Source: CAYTBN01 sp964436045 (GTDB lineage Bacteria > Myxococcota_A > UBA796 > UBA9615 > CAYRNR01). From it: a stretch of 64,000 nucleotides of DNA. The stretch covers positions 129,143 to 193,142 of the forward strand of contig CAYTBN010000004.1 of the NCBI GenBank assembly GCA_964436045.1. Direction: 5' to 3'. Below are positions 50,214-59,122 of this stretch, one piece after another. A program made the position numbers and the translations under genes. Under the pieces are notes generated by a model, which was not told where the DNA came from, ran no database searches, and worked only from the letters and a program-made list of their open reading frames with translations. Numbering within the stretch: position 1 is the stretch's first letter; the number at the start of each line of letters is the position of its first letter.

Positions 50214-53192
50214 ATGGTGAACCGCCTTCAGCCGATCCTGCTGTTCGCCCTGCTGGCATGGCCGTTGGGGGCGGTGGGGCAGGAATCCGAGACCGAGACC
50301 GAGGCCGAGGCCGAGACCGAGACCGAGACTGCCCCATCTCCCTCCCCCTCCCCCCCCATCCTCCCCCCCGTCCTCGTCGACGCCCCCGCCCCCGTCTTCC
50401 CCGCCGAAGCCCTCGCCGCGGGTGTCGAGGGCACGGCGGTGGTGCGGATCGACGTGGCGGCGACGGGCGAGGTGGCAGCGGCGTCGCTGGTGCGGGACCC
50501 GGGGATGGGGCTGGGCCAGGCGGCGCTCGAGGCCATCCGCGGCGCCCGCTACGACCCGGCGCTGGCCGGTGGACAGCCGGTTCCGTTCCCCGATCTGTAC
50601 GTGATCATCCCGGTGGACCACCCGGACATCGAGCCGCCGCCGCTCCCGGGCGGTGAGATGGCGGATCAGCTGACCCAGCCACCGGCCGTTGTCGACACCC
50701 CCGCCGCCGTGTATCCCCCCGCCCTCGAGGAGGCCGGTGTCGAGGGCGTGGTCCAGCTGGAGATTCTGATCGGCGCGCGGGGAGAGGTGAGCCAGGTCCG
50801 GGTATCGAACTCGGCGGGCCGCGAGTTCGACGTGGCGGCCCAGGACGCGGCCTGGACGTTCCGATTCATGCCCGGCTATGCCGGCGAGGTGCCGGTCCCG
50901 GTCAACATCACCTACGACTACGTCTTCCAGATCGAACAGCAGGTGGTCGAAACCGTGGCCGAGACCGGCTACGACGAGGTCGATCCCGACGGACCGCAGA
51001 ACTACACCGGCATCGTCCGCGAGCGGGGCACCCGCAACCCGATGCCCGATGTCGAGGTCTTCCTCGAGGAGTTCGACCTGTCCGCCGTGGGCGACAAGGA
51101 CGGACGTTTCGCCTTCCGCGGCATCCCGGTGGGTACCTGGCACATCCTGATCCTGGCGCCCGGCTACGAGCCGTACCGCACCGAGGAGGACATCCTCCAG
51201 GGCGAGCTCACCGACGTCGTCTACTTCGTCCGCCCCTCGTCGACCGGCCTCAACCGCACCGTGGTGCGGGTCAAGAAGGAGCGCAAGGAGGTCAGCCGGA
51301 CCACCCTGACCATCGAGGAGATCCAGCAGGTGGCGGGCACCTTCGGCGATCCGATCAAGGTGGTGCAGAACCTGCCCGGCGTGGCCCGCAGCCCCTTCGA
51401 CTTCGGGCTGCTCGTGGTTCGTGGGTCGGGCCCGGAGGACACGGGCGAGTACGTGGACGGCATCCGTGTGCCGCTGCTGTACCACTTCGGCGGATTTCGC
51501 TCGGTGATCACCCCGATCATGATCGACTCCATCGACTTCCTGCCCGGCGGCTACGGAGTGCGCTGGGGTCGGACCCTTGGCGGGGTGATGAACGTCAACA
51601 CCCGCCGGGAGTGGCCGGACCAGGTCCACGGGCTGGCCCGGGTCGACCTGCTGGACGCCGAGGCGGCGGTGATCGGGCCCTTCAAGAAGGGGAGGGAGAA
51701 GGTCGGCGGCTTTGGCGTGGCCGGCCGCCGCTCCTACATCGATCTGGTTCTTCCCGTGCTGGCACCCCCCTCACTCGACCTGAGCAACACCGTGCTGCCC
51801 CAGTGGTGGGACGCCCAGATCAAGCTGGCGGTCTCCCCCTCCAAGAAGGTCGATATCTGGACCTACATCTACGCCAGCGACGACAAGACCTCGACGACCA
51901 CGGAGCGGGGATCCGCCCAGTCCGCCGACTCCGTGGGATTCTCCGGCTTCCGCACCAGCTTCTTCCGGGCCACCGCCGGGGGCGCCCTGCGTCCCCACCC
52001 GGCGCTGTCCGTGGACTGGTCCTTCGGCTACAGCTACGACGCCATCCGCGCGTCCCTCGGCTCCGCCTTCGGCGCCGGTACCGCCTCCAACTTCTATTAC
52101 GGTCGGGCCGAGGCCAGCTGGGCGCCGCAGGAGTGGGGTTCGGCCCACGTGGGACTGGACTACGCAGGCGGCAACGACCGCTTCGAGATCTACACCACCG
52201 CCACCACGCAGCTGATGTCAGGCGACCCGACCCAGGAGTCCGAGAACCTGTTCATCGTGGGCGACATCGTCGGCCACGCCCCCGCCGTCTATCTCGAGGG
52301 CGTGTTCACCCCGTTGAAGGACGAGCGACTCAAGATCATCCCAGGCATCCGCTACGACTACTACTGGTTCAAGGACGGCGCCTCCCTCGACAGCTGGGAT
52401 CCGCGGCTTGCGGTGCGGGCCCAGGTGCACCGGACCACGGTGCTCAAGGGCTCCGTCGGGCTGTTCCACCAGAACCCCCAGCCGTGGGAGCTGTTCGAGG
52501 GGATCGGCAACCCGGACCTGGATCCGGAGCGGTCTCCCCAGGTGGTGGTGGGCATCGAACAGGGATTCACGCCATTCCTCTCCGTGGACGCCCAGTTCTT
52601 CTACAAACACATGGAGAACCTGGTGGTCGCCGTGTTCGACGACGTGTCGGCTGCCGAGGACCTCTGGCGGAACGGTGGCGTCGGGCAGGTGGTCGGCGGC
52701 GAACTCTTCCTGCGCTGGAAACCCCACCGCAACTTCATGGGCTGGATCTCGTACACCCTGTCCCACAGCACGCGGCAAGATCAGCCGGAGGACGACTGGT
52801 ACGTGTTCGAGCTGGATCAGCCCCACATCCTGGACGTGGTGGCCAGCTACCGCTTTCCCCACGACATCACGGTCGGCTTCCGCTTCCGGCTGGTCTCCGG
52901 CAACCCGACCACCCCCTACATGGGCGCCTTGTACGACTCCGACGTGCCTGGCTACACCGGGCTGTTCGGGGACTACAACTCGCAACGCATGCCAGTGTTC
53001 CATCAGCTGGACGTGCGGCTCGAAAAGGCCTTCATCTTCCGCCGCTGGCGGCTCCAGACCTACCTGGAGATCATGAACGTCTACAACCGACAGAATCCGG
53101 AGTTCGAGATCTACAACTTCGACTACACCGAGAAGGACTTCTTCAACGGCCTCCCGTTCATCCCAAACCTGGGGATGAGGGCGGAGTTCTGA
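50214..53192 (+). CDS. TonB-dependent receptor with two N-terminal TonB-C-like domains and a carboxypeptidase-regulatory domain
   Basis: ATG 50214; 992 residues. After a signal peptide (ILLFALLAWPLGAVGQE) comes an ETETEAEAE-type acidic run and a Pro-rich stretch. Two TonB-C-terminal-like domains follow: about 50-135 (PAPVFPAEALAAGVEGTAVV, LEAIRGARYDPALAGGQPV) and about 155-240 (PAAVYPPALEEAGVEGVVQL, AAWTFRFMPGYAGEVPVPV). Then a carboxypeptidase-regulatory domain (about 260-340; YTGIVRERGTRNPMPDV), a plug (PIKVVQNLPGVARSPFDFGL, YVDGIRVPLLYHFGGF, YGVRWGRTLGGVMNV) and a barrel ending FIPNLGMRAEF. Carrying TonB-like domains within a receptor is unusual and suggests self-contact or competition with TonB. 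It lies directly after tonB. Confidence 0.88.
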   Translation: MVNRLQPILLFALLAWPLGAVGQESETETEAEAETETETAPSPSPSPPILPPVLVDAPAPVFPAEALAAGVEGTAVVRIDVAATGEVAAASLVRDPGMGLGQAALEAIRGARYDPALAGGQPVPFPDLYVIIPVDHPDIEPPPLPGGEMADQLTQPPAVVDTPAAVYPPALEEAGVEGVVQLEILIGARGEVSQVRVSNSAGREFDVAAQDAAWTFRFMPGYAGEVPVPVNITYDYVFQIEQQVVETVAETGYDEVDPDGPQNYTGIVRERGTRNPMPDVEVFLEEFDLSAVGDKDGRFAFRGIPVGTWHILILAPGYEPYRTEEDILQGELTDVVYFVRPSSTGLNRTVVRVKKERKEVSRTTLTIEEIQQVAGTFGDPIKVVQNLPGVARSPFDFGLLVVRGSGPEDTGEYVDGIRVPLLYHFGGFRSVITPIMIDSIDFLPGGYGVRWGRTLGGVMNVNTRREWPDQVHGLARVDLLDAEAAVIGPFKKGREKVGGFGVAGRRSYIDLVLPVLAPPSLDLSNTVLPQWWDAQIKLAVSPSKKVDIWTYIYASDDKTSTTTERGSAQSADSVGFSGFRTSFFRATAGGALRPHPALSVDWSFGYSYDAIRASLGSAFGAGTASNFYYGRAEASWAPQEWGSAHVGLDYAGGNDRFEIYTTATTQLMSGDPTQESENLFIVGDIVGHAPAVYLEGVFTPLKDERLKIIPGIRYDYYWFKDGASLDSWDPRLAVRAQVHRTTVLKGSVGLFHQNPQPWELFEGIGNPDLDPERSPQVVVGIEQGFTPFLSVDAQFFYKHMENLVVAVFDDVSAAEDLWRNGGVGQVVGGELFLRWKPHRNFMGWISYTLSHSTRQDQPEDDWYVFELDQPHILDVVASYRFPHDITVGFRFRLVSGNPTTPYMGALYDSDVPGYTGLFGDYNSQRMPVFHQLDVRLEKAFIFRRWRLQTYLEIMNVYNRQNPEFEIYNFDYTEKDFFNGLPFIPNLGMRAEF

Positions 53193-53194
53193 GC

Positions 53195-54325
53195 ATGGTG
53201 TTCCGAGACCGAGCTTCGTTCGACTACCGACGACCAGGGGCCCGTGCCCGATCTCTCCTGTCCCCCCTCCTCCTCCCTCTCCTGGCCCTCGCCCTCCCCG
53301 CCTGCGACCCCCCCGATCTCACCCCCGCCTCCGAGGTGATCCGCCTGCGAGTCCTGGCCATCGAGACAGAACCCCCGGAGATCGCGTTCGGTGAGACGGT
53401 CCAGCTCACCCCCGTGATCGCCGATCCGTGGGACGAGGGTTACTCGCCCCAGTGGATGCCCTGCATCGAGACCAGCCTGGGCGGATTCGCGGCCTGCGAC
53501 TTCGAAAACATGCTGGTGGATATCTCAGACCCCTTCGCCCTGGCCGGCCTCACCGCCGAGCGGCTCGAATTCACCGTCGACCAGCCGGCGGTGGCCGAGT
53601 TGATGGCCGACATGGACGCCCTCGACCGGGCAGACGGTCTCTCCCTGCAGTTCATCCTGATGCTGTTCCCGCGGGGCAAGACGATCCTCGACTACATGCC
53701 CGAGTTCGACTTCGAGCAGATCGAAGATCCGGACTACCTCGAGCAGTACGGCGAACAGACGAGCGAGGCGTTCAACACCGTGTTCGAGGCGCTCATGCGC
53801 CAGAGCCGGATCGCCTTCAAGCGGGTCATCGTCAGCGACCTGGAGTCCGTGGGGCTCGACCTGCACGTGGACGGCGAGTGCGCCGATCTGGCGGGATTGC
53901 TGCCCAACCAGGCGCCCCGGCTCGGCGGGGTGGTCCACGTCGAAGAGGACAGCGAACAGACCTTCCCCAGCGGGGTGACGATCCAGGTCCCGGTCGGCGA
54001 GACCGCCGGCCTCGAGCCCCTGTGGAACCCGGACGATCAGGAGACCTACTACCACGTGGACTGGGGTGGGGCGACCGACTGCCGGACCGAACAGCCGTTC
54101 TTCGGCTGGTTCGCCACTGGCGGCAGCTTCAGCGATCGGGACGGGTTCCCGGCGGACAACAGCTTCCTGGACGAGATGGGCTTTCCCGATCCGGTGCAGT
54201 GGCAGGCCCCCGGCGAGATCCCCGACCGCAACCCCGTCGCCGCCTGGATCGTGGTCTGGGACCGCCGGGGAGGGATCCATCACGTGGAGCTGAAGTTGGA
54301 CGTGGTGGAGGGAGCGGGAGAGTAG
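53195..54325 (+). CDS. Lipoprotein partner of the TonB receptor, unknown function
   Basis: ATG 53195, 2 bp after the receptor stop; 376 residues. A long signal region ends in lipobox LPAC (Cys37). The mature part starts as a beta domain (VIRLRVLAIETEPPEIAFGE, VQLTPVIADPWDEG, an Ig-like opening), has a central helical/acidic segment (EFDFEQIEDPDYLEQYGEQT) and closes with a beta domain holding GWFATGGSFSDRDGFP and WIVVWDRRGGIHHVEL. This matches lipoproteins encoded next to TonB receptors in Myxococcota, whose role is unknown; comparison with SusD-like partners is positional only, not by sequence. Confidence 0.72.
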   Translation: MVFRDRASFDYRRPGARARSLLSPLLLPLLALALPACDPPDLTPASEVIRLRVLAIETEPPEIAFGETVQLTPVIADPWDEGYSPQWMPCIETSLGGFAACDFENMLVDISDPFALAGLTAERLEFTVDQPAVAELMADMDALDRADGLSLQFILMLFPRGKTILDYMPEFDFEQIEDPDYLEQYGEQTSEAFNTVFEALMRQSRIAFKRVIVSDLESVGLDLHVDGECADLAGLLPNQAPRLGGVVHVEEDSEQTFPSGVTIQVPVGETAGLEPLWNPDDQETYYHVDWGGATDCRTEQPFFGWFATGGSFSDRDGFPADNSFLDEMGFPDPVQWQAPGEIPDRNPVAAWIVVWDRRGGIHHVELKLDVVEGAGE

Positions 54326-54344
54326 AGTCTCGGTCTCGGCCCCC

Positions 54345-54785
54345 CTACCCCCCGACCCGGAAACTCCCCGACAGCACGGTCGAGAAATCCTCGCACTTCG
54401 CGCGGCCGAGGGGGGTGTCCTCGGCGCAGCCCCATCCGTAGACGACCGAGATACGGAAGATCCCCGCGCCCTCGTCCTCACCCGTCGTGTAGGTCAGCTC
54501 GTGGGAGCCCGGCTCCAGGGCCTTGGCGATGCCCTCGGAGGCGCAGGGCTCGCGCGCCACGCGCGCGTACGATTCTTCTTTGAAACCCTGGACCTCGAAG
54601 GGATGGCAACCCGGGACGAAGATGGTCCTGCCTGTCGCGTTCTCGATGGTCACGGCGACCGCGTCGCCCTTGGCGTAGGCCTGCTGGGATACAGTGACGG
54701 TCACCCCGTCGGCCGAACCGGCGCGGGTGGGCAGTGCCATCGTGGCCAGGACGAACAGCAGGGTCCAGGGGACGTGGTGTCGCAT
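54345..54785 (-). CDS. Small secreted beta-sandwich protein (146 aa)
   Basis: The second of two ATGs (54785) is chosen because GGAGG lies 7 nt before it; the first ATG (54791) is only one base from the GGAGG. A signal peptide (WTLLFVLATMALPTRAG) precedes an Ig-like beta-sandwich with VTVSQQAYAKGDAVAVTIEN and TIFVPGCHPFEVQGF. Four Cys residues (PGCHP, EPCAS, WGCAE, KCED) probably form two disulfides. The fold resembles BsuPI-like protease-inhibitor or intracellular-proteinase-inhibitor beta domains, but this is tentative. It converges on the receptor-lipoprotein operon with a 19-bp gap. Confidence 0.65.
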   Translation of the reverse strand: MRHHVPWTLLFVLATMALPTRAGSADGVTVTVSQQAYAKGDAVAVTIENATGRTIFVPGCHPFEVQGFKEESYARVAREPCASEGIAKALEPGSHELTYTTGEDEGAGIFRISVVYGWGCAEDTPLGRAKCEDFSTVLSGSFRVGG

Positions 54786-54975
54786 GGTCATGCCTCCCTC
54801 GCCGCTATTTATAGCGCCGGGACTCGGCCAGGAGCAAGGCCGCGCGGCTTGCGGGAGAGCGGGCGGTGGCCAGCCCCCGCGGGCCGGCGTGGGTCCGGCT
54901 CGCCGCCCGATTTTCCCCTTGGATTCCAGCCGGTTACAAAGGGGGTCAACCGCTCTCCGACCCCCGCGCGATCGC

Positions 54976-55005
54976 TTGACAGCATTTCAGGGCGTCAGGT
55001 AGAAC
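54976..55005 (+). promoter_or_regulatory. Candidate promoter of the Nfs/Glt-like operon
   Basis: TTGACA (54976-54981), 18 bp, TAGAAC (55000-55005). It reads towards the beta-barrel gene at 55328. The GCGATCGC palindrome at its upstream edge could be a regulator site. Confidence 0.45.
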
Positions 55006-55226
55006 GGCCGCTGCGCAACCAGATGGTAGCTAGCGTCTGTCCGATCGAGCTGAACGCCCAATGGCAGGCTCCATGCCTCGACGAATCGTGATACCTTCCG
55101 TGACCGACGAGTGGAACGACGTCGACGATCCGCCGCATGGACGGTGGAGATCCCAGTGCCCATCAGGGTTCTGGGCGGGTTGAGGTGAGAGCGCAGAGAG
55201 ACGAATAGCGGCGGGAAATACGTCAA

Positions 55227-55253
55227 CCGACTGTCAAAGATGTAACCAGTCGG
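55227..55253. promoter_or_regulatory. 7-bp inverted repeat in the Nfs/Glt-like operon leader
   Basis: CCGACTG (55227-55233) and CAGTCGG (55247-55253) are exact inverted repeats around 13 nt, ending 74 nt before the start codon. It could be a hairpin in the leader RNA or an operator half-site pair. Confidence 0.35.
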
Positions 55254-55327
55254 CCCGTCATTCGTTGACGAACCAGAGCACGGAGGCCCCCTCGGACCTC
55301 GGAGTTCCGTGCATGAAGGAGTGGACG

Positions 55328-56188
55328 ATGCGCGGTTGGCCCTTGCTGCTGACGCTGCTGTTGACCACCGGCCTGATGGCGCCCGCATACGGCGCGCCTA
55401 GGGACGATGACGAGGACGACGAGGGGGGGACCACGGTCGTCACCTCTCGCGGTCCCGAGAAGAAGGGGCTTCAGGTCCGCGCCAAGTTCTTCCGCAAGAA
55501 GGGCCGGATCGAGATCACCCCCAACTTCGGTTACATCACGAACAACGAGTTCAACCAGGACATGTCTGGCGGGCTCGATGTCGCGATCCATCTCTCCGAG
55601 CGGTTCGCCCTCGAGTTCGGCGGTCTGTACGCCTTCCTCGGGGCCAACAACCAGAAGGACCTGGCCGCCGCGGTCCTCTCGTTGACCGACCCCAACATGC
55701 TCGAGGCGACCGACCCGGGGGCCTTCGCCCACGTCGGCATCCTCTGGAGCCCCATGTACGGGAAGATCAACCCGATGGGGATGGCGGTCATCAACCTGGA
55801 CTTCTTCTTCGCGCTCGGGCTGGGCTACGAGTACGAGGAGGTCGAGATCCTCCAGATGGACTGGACGACGGGCAAGGGCGCCGTCAACGAGAAGTTCCAG
55901 AACCACCTGGTGCCCCTGCACCTGGGTGTCGGGATGAAGATCTTCGCATCCCGCGGCTTCAGCCTGCGCATCGACGGTCGTTTTTACCTGACCATCGACC
56001 AGGTCCTGGACTTCAAGGACCCGCGCAGTGCCCAGGCCAACCGCAACCTGCTCAACGACAACCCGTACACCAATCGGCTGGACTGCGGCGCGAACTCCAG
56101 CGCGCAGTGCGTCACCACCCTCAACAACACCTTCATCGTCTCGGTCGGCGGCAGTATCTGGGTGCCGAAGATGAAGACCGAGGACTAG
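55328..56188 (+). CDS. Myxobacterial-type outer-membrane beta-barrel protein, NfsA/GltA-like position
   Basis: ATG 55328 is chosen over ATG 55313 because AAGGAG (55316-55321) sits six nt before it and a signal peptide (WPLLLTLLLTTGLMAPAYG) follows directly. 286 residues. After an Asp/Glu run (DDDEDDEGG) the barrel shows RIEITPNFGYITNNEFNQD, HLSERFALEFGGLYAFLG, GILWSPMYGKINPMG and a closing strand FIVSVGGSIWVPKM. This is the small 'outer membrane beta-barrel, myxo' type. A second barrel, two TPR proteins and a TPR lipoprotein follow, the order of nfsA-E/gltA-E in M. xanthus, where A and B are the outer-membrane parts of a spore-coat or gliding machine. Confidence 0.78.
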   Translation: MRGWPLLLTLLLTTGLMAPAYGAPRDDDEDDEGGTTVVTSRGPEKKGLQVRAKFFRKKGRIEITPNFGYITNNEFNQDMSGGLDVAIHLSERFALEFGGLYAFLGANNQKDLAAAVLSLTDPNMLEATDPGAFAHVGILWSPMYGKINPMGMAVINLDFFFALGLGYEYEEVEILQMDWTTGKGAVNEKFQNHLVPLHLGVGMKIFASRGFSLRIDGRFYLTIDQVLDFKDPRSAQANRNLLNDNPYTNRLDCGANSSAQCVTTLNNTFIVSVGGSIWVPKMKTED

Positions 56189-56201
56189 GGGAGGTAGAGC
56201 C

Positions 56202-57059
56202 GTGCGGAAGCTGAACATGACAATGAGCATCCGGAACGTGGTCTTCGGCCTGGCCCTCGTGGCCCTGATGGCCTTGCCCCGCCCCACGCTGGCCGCCCAG
56301 GGCGCCGATCTGGACGCCATCATCGACGTCCCGACCGCGGATCTGGCGATCCACGCCGCCCGCGGTGACGATGAGGACGAGGATGAGGACCGCACCGATA
56401 GCCGCAGCGCCACCGGGCGCAAGCGGATCATCAAGGTGGTCCAGCGGCGTCACTTCCTCAAGCTCGGACGCGTCGAGGCGACCATCCCGTCCATCGGCAT
56501 GGTGACCAACGACCCCTTCTTGCGGCGCATCCTGTTCGCTGGACGGTTCGAGGTCCATATGACCGAGATCTCCAGCATCGGCGTCTACCTGGCGTACTCG
56601 CCGAACCTGGGCGAGAGCGACCTGAAGCAGCTGACCAGCCAGATGCAGACCCGCAAGGAGGTCGTGCCCGACATCTCGCGGATCATGTTCGTGGGTATCG
56701 TCGACATGGGCTTCAGCCCGATCTTCGGCAAGGTGGAGCTCGGGACCACCAAGATCATCAACTACGACATCTACTTCTCCGCAGGCGCCGGCGTCCTCTA
56801 CACCATCGACGACGAGGAGCTGGTCAAGGGCGGCGACGAGAAGTACCGCAAGCAGATCCACCCGGTCACCAGCCTTTCGTTCGGCTTCCGGGTGGCGTTC
56901 AACGAGTGGTTCGGGATCCGTCTCGAGGGCCGCCTGCTGACCCACATCGAACAGGTCGACCGCGCCGAGGGGCTGAACCTGGAGATGAAGAACAACTTCG
57001 CCGTGCAGTTCGGACCCAGCTTCTTCCTGCCCCCGAAGATGAAGCAGCTGGCGCACTGA
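56202..57059 (+). CDS. Second myxobacterial-type outer-membrane beta-barrel protein, NfsB/GltB-like position
   Basis: GTG 56202 with GGGAGG eight nt upstream; 285 residues. A signal peptide (VVFGLALVALMALPRPTLAA) precedes an acidic run (GDDEDEDEDR) and a barrel sharing words with the preceding gene: GRVEATIPSIGMVTNDPFLR, SPIFGKVELGTTKIINYDIY, SFGFRVAFNEWFGIRLEGR and the closing FAVQFGPSFFLPPKMK. It is a paralogue of the gene 13 bp upstream, and the pair should sit together in the outer membrane. Myxococcus GltA/GltB or NfsA/NfsB are the likely counterparts. Confidence 0.78.
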   Translation: MRKLNMTMSIRNVVFGLALVALMALPRPTLAAQGADLDAIIDVPTADLAIHAARGDDEDEDEDRTDSRSATGRKRIIKVVQRRHFLKLGRVEATIPSIGMVTNDPFLRRILFAGRFEVHMTEISSIGVYLAYSPNLGESDLKQLTSQMQTRKEVVPDISRIMFVGIVDMGFSPIFGKVELGTTKIINYDIYFSAGAGVLYTIDDEELVKGGDEKYRKQIHPVTSLSFGFRVAFNEWFGIRLEGRLLTHIEQVDRAEGLNLEMKNNFAVQFGPSFFLPPKMKQLAH

Positions 57060-57162
57060 GGCGTGGCGGAGGCGCCGGGCCGCCACGGCGAGCACGGCGA
57101 AGGACAAGGCGTATTGATCCCGGCAGGCGGGGGGTCCCGCGGCCGGAGAAACGGGAAGTGTG

Positions 57163-59073
57163 ATGCGAAGTCGGTTCCTGATCGTGCTGACGACGATGGC
57201 CGCGCTGCTCTGGGCGACGACCGCCCTCGCCCTGAGCAAGGACGACGTCATCAACATGAAGAGCGTGGGGGTGCCCGACAGCATCATCATCTCCACGATC
57301 GAATCCTCCGACGCCGTCTTCAACCTGTCCGCCGAGGACATCATCGAGTTGAAGAAGGCCGGGGTCAGCGACACGGTCATCGAGGCGATGCAGGGGACCT
57401 CCGCGGACATCTCGACCGAGAACCGCCGCGTCGTCGACGAGCCGCGCGAGGAGAGGGAGACCCGGGAGACCACCCGTCCCGCCGACACCGAGGATCGGGA
57501 GACCCGCAAGCCGGCACGCGAGGAAGAGGAAGACGACGACATGATCCGCGGGCGCCGCGACCGGGGCGACCGGCAGGACGACCGCGACGAGCGGGCCGAA
57601 GCCAAGGCGCTGGCCTACACTCCGCCCGAGCTCAAGGAAGCCATCAACCAGTACAAGTCCAAGAAGTACCTGAGCTCTTCGTACAACCTGTACAACATCC
57701 TCGACTCCCGGAAGTACCCGGAGCAGAACGTCAAGATCCACTACTACCTGGCCGACAGCCTCTACAAGCTCGAGCTCTACCACTCGGCCCAGGTCTACTT
57801 CATCAAGGTGGTCCGCGAGGGCCCCGGAACCTACTTCGCGCCCGCCCTGACCAAGCTGGTCTACATCTGGCGCAAGACCAACGACCCGACCGCGCTGGTG
57901 CAGCTGATCGGCGACGTCAACCCGGACGACTTCCCCTCCAAGGTCCGTTCCGACCTGATGTACCTGCTCGGCCGCCGCCAGTTCGACGACCAGAACTACA
58001 AGGCCGCCTTGCGCCACATGGAGCAGGTCAGCGACCGCAGCGACCACTTCCTGCAGGCCCAGTACATCCAGGGGGTGATCTACAACCGCCAGGGCAAGCT
58101 CAAGCAGGCGGTGGGCAAGTTCGTCGACATCCTCAAGGAGACCACGGTCTACGGCGACCCGGCCGAGGTCGAGAAGGTCCGCCACCTCTCCCTGCTGAAC
58201 ATCGGCCGCATCTACTACGGCATCGAGCAGTACGACAAGGCATCGACCAAGTACTACGAGTGGGTGCCCCGGGACAGCGAGTACTGGCCCGAGGCCCTCT
58301 TCGAGGCGTCGTGGTCCTACTTCATGACCGAGGGCCAGGAGAACCGCGCCCTGGGCCACATCATGACGCTCGAGTCGCCGTTCTACGACGACAGCTACTG
58401 GATGCCCGAGATGATCATCCTCAAGGCGCTGATCTACTACCGGATCTGCGAGTACGAGGACGTGGGCGTCATCCTGGACGATTTCGAGGCCGAGTACAGC
58501 GCGGTCATCGACGAGATCAAGCAGTTCATCAAGCCCTACGCGGACCGCGAGCTGGCCCCCGAGCACGCGTACAAGACGATCTACGGCACCAGCTCCACCT
58601 ACTACGACGAGCTGCCCCAGGCCGTCTACGCGCACATCGAGCTGGACCAGTCCTTCATGGGCCCACACCGGCACGTGCTCCAGATCGAACGCGAGCTCGA
58701 GGCCGTGCGCGGCATGAAGCCCCAGTGGCGCAACGCGCCCATCGGCCGCGAGATCAACGACCGCCTCCGCGAGGATCGCGGTCGTTACCAGAAGCGCGCC
58801 GGAATCGTGCTGGTCAACAAGCTCAACGACGTGCGTAAGAACCTCGAAGGCCTGATGGGACAGTCGGCCCTGATCCGCTTCGAGGTCGCGTCCGGTGAGT
58901 ACCGCAAGTACACCAAGATGTTCCGCAATCCCGATGCGGTCGACATCGCCGAGAAGCTCGAATTCGAGTTCGCCACCAACCCGCAGTTCGTCTACTGGCC
59001 GTTCAACGACGAATTCTGGAGTGACGAGCTCGGCTATTACATCTTCACCGAGAAGGGCAGCTGCGAGAAGTAG
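57163..59073 (+). CDS. Periplasmic TPR protein, NfsC/GltC-like
   Basis: ATG 57163 (636 residues) begins a signal peptide (FLIVLTTMAALLWATTALAL). Residues 25-80 form two helical hairpins (SKDDVINMKSVGVPDSIIIS; LSAEDIIELKKAGVSDTVIE), a short repeat seen in other deltaproteobacterial envelope proteins. A charged Arg/Glu/Asp linker (about 88-150) follows, then TPR-like repeats to the end (LSSSYNLYNILDSRKYPEQN; HYYLADSLYKLELYHSAQVY; SLLNIGRIYYGIEQYDKAST). Size and position match GltC/NfsC, the periplasmic partner of the two barrels. A 103-bp gap separates it from the second barrel gene. Confidence 0.75.
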   Translation: MRSRFLIVLTTMAALLWATTALALSKDDVINMKSVGVPDSIIISTIESSDAVFNLSAEDIIELKKAGVSDTVIEAMQGTSADISTENRRVVDEPREERETRETTRPADTEDRETRKPAREEEEDDDMIRGRRDRGDRQDDRDERAEAKALAYTPPELKEAINQYKSKKYLSSSYNLYNILDSRKYPEQNVKIHYYLADSLYKLELYHSAQVYFIKVVREGPGTYFAPALTKLVYIWRKTNDPTALVQLIGDVNPDDFPSKVRSDLMYLLGRRQFDDQNYKAALRHMEQVSDRSDHFLQAQYIQGVIYNRQGKLKQAVGKFVDILKETTVYGDPAEVEKVRHLSLLNIGRIYYGIEQYDKASTKYYEWVPRDSEYWPEALFEASWSYFMTEGQENRALGHIMTLESPFYDDSYWMPEMIILKALIYYRICEYEDVGVILDDFEAEYSAVIDEIKQFIKPYADRELAPEHAYKTIYGTSSTYYDELPQAVYAHIELDQSFMGPHRHVLQIERELEAVRGMKPQWRNAPIGREINDRLREDRGRYQKRAGIVLVNKLNDVRKNLEGLMGQSALIRFEVASGEYRKYTKMFRNPDAVDIAEKLEFEFATNPQFVYWPFNDEFWSDELGYYIFTEKGSCEK

Positions 59074-59122
59074 CGCCCCGGTAGATGACAAGACGACCCC
59101 CATCGCCTTGTGGAGGACGATG

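Larger units (their letters stand above)
54786..55327. other. Long leader region upstream of the Nfs/Glt-like operon
   Basis: 540 bp without a credible gene between divergent genes. It holds a promoter candidate (54976-55005), a 7-bp inverted repeat (55227-55253) and an 8-bp palindrome GCGATCGC (54969-54976) touching the -35 box. If the promoter is right, the mRNA leader would be over 300 nt, long enough for riboregulation. I cannot recognise any known riboswitch. Confidence 0.5.

Noticed and set aside
53525..54481. 318-codon minus-strand frame opposite the receptor-operon lipoprotein
   Set aside because: Antisense shadow; the plus strand has a lipobox, start two bases after the receptor stop and coherent beta-domain sequence.
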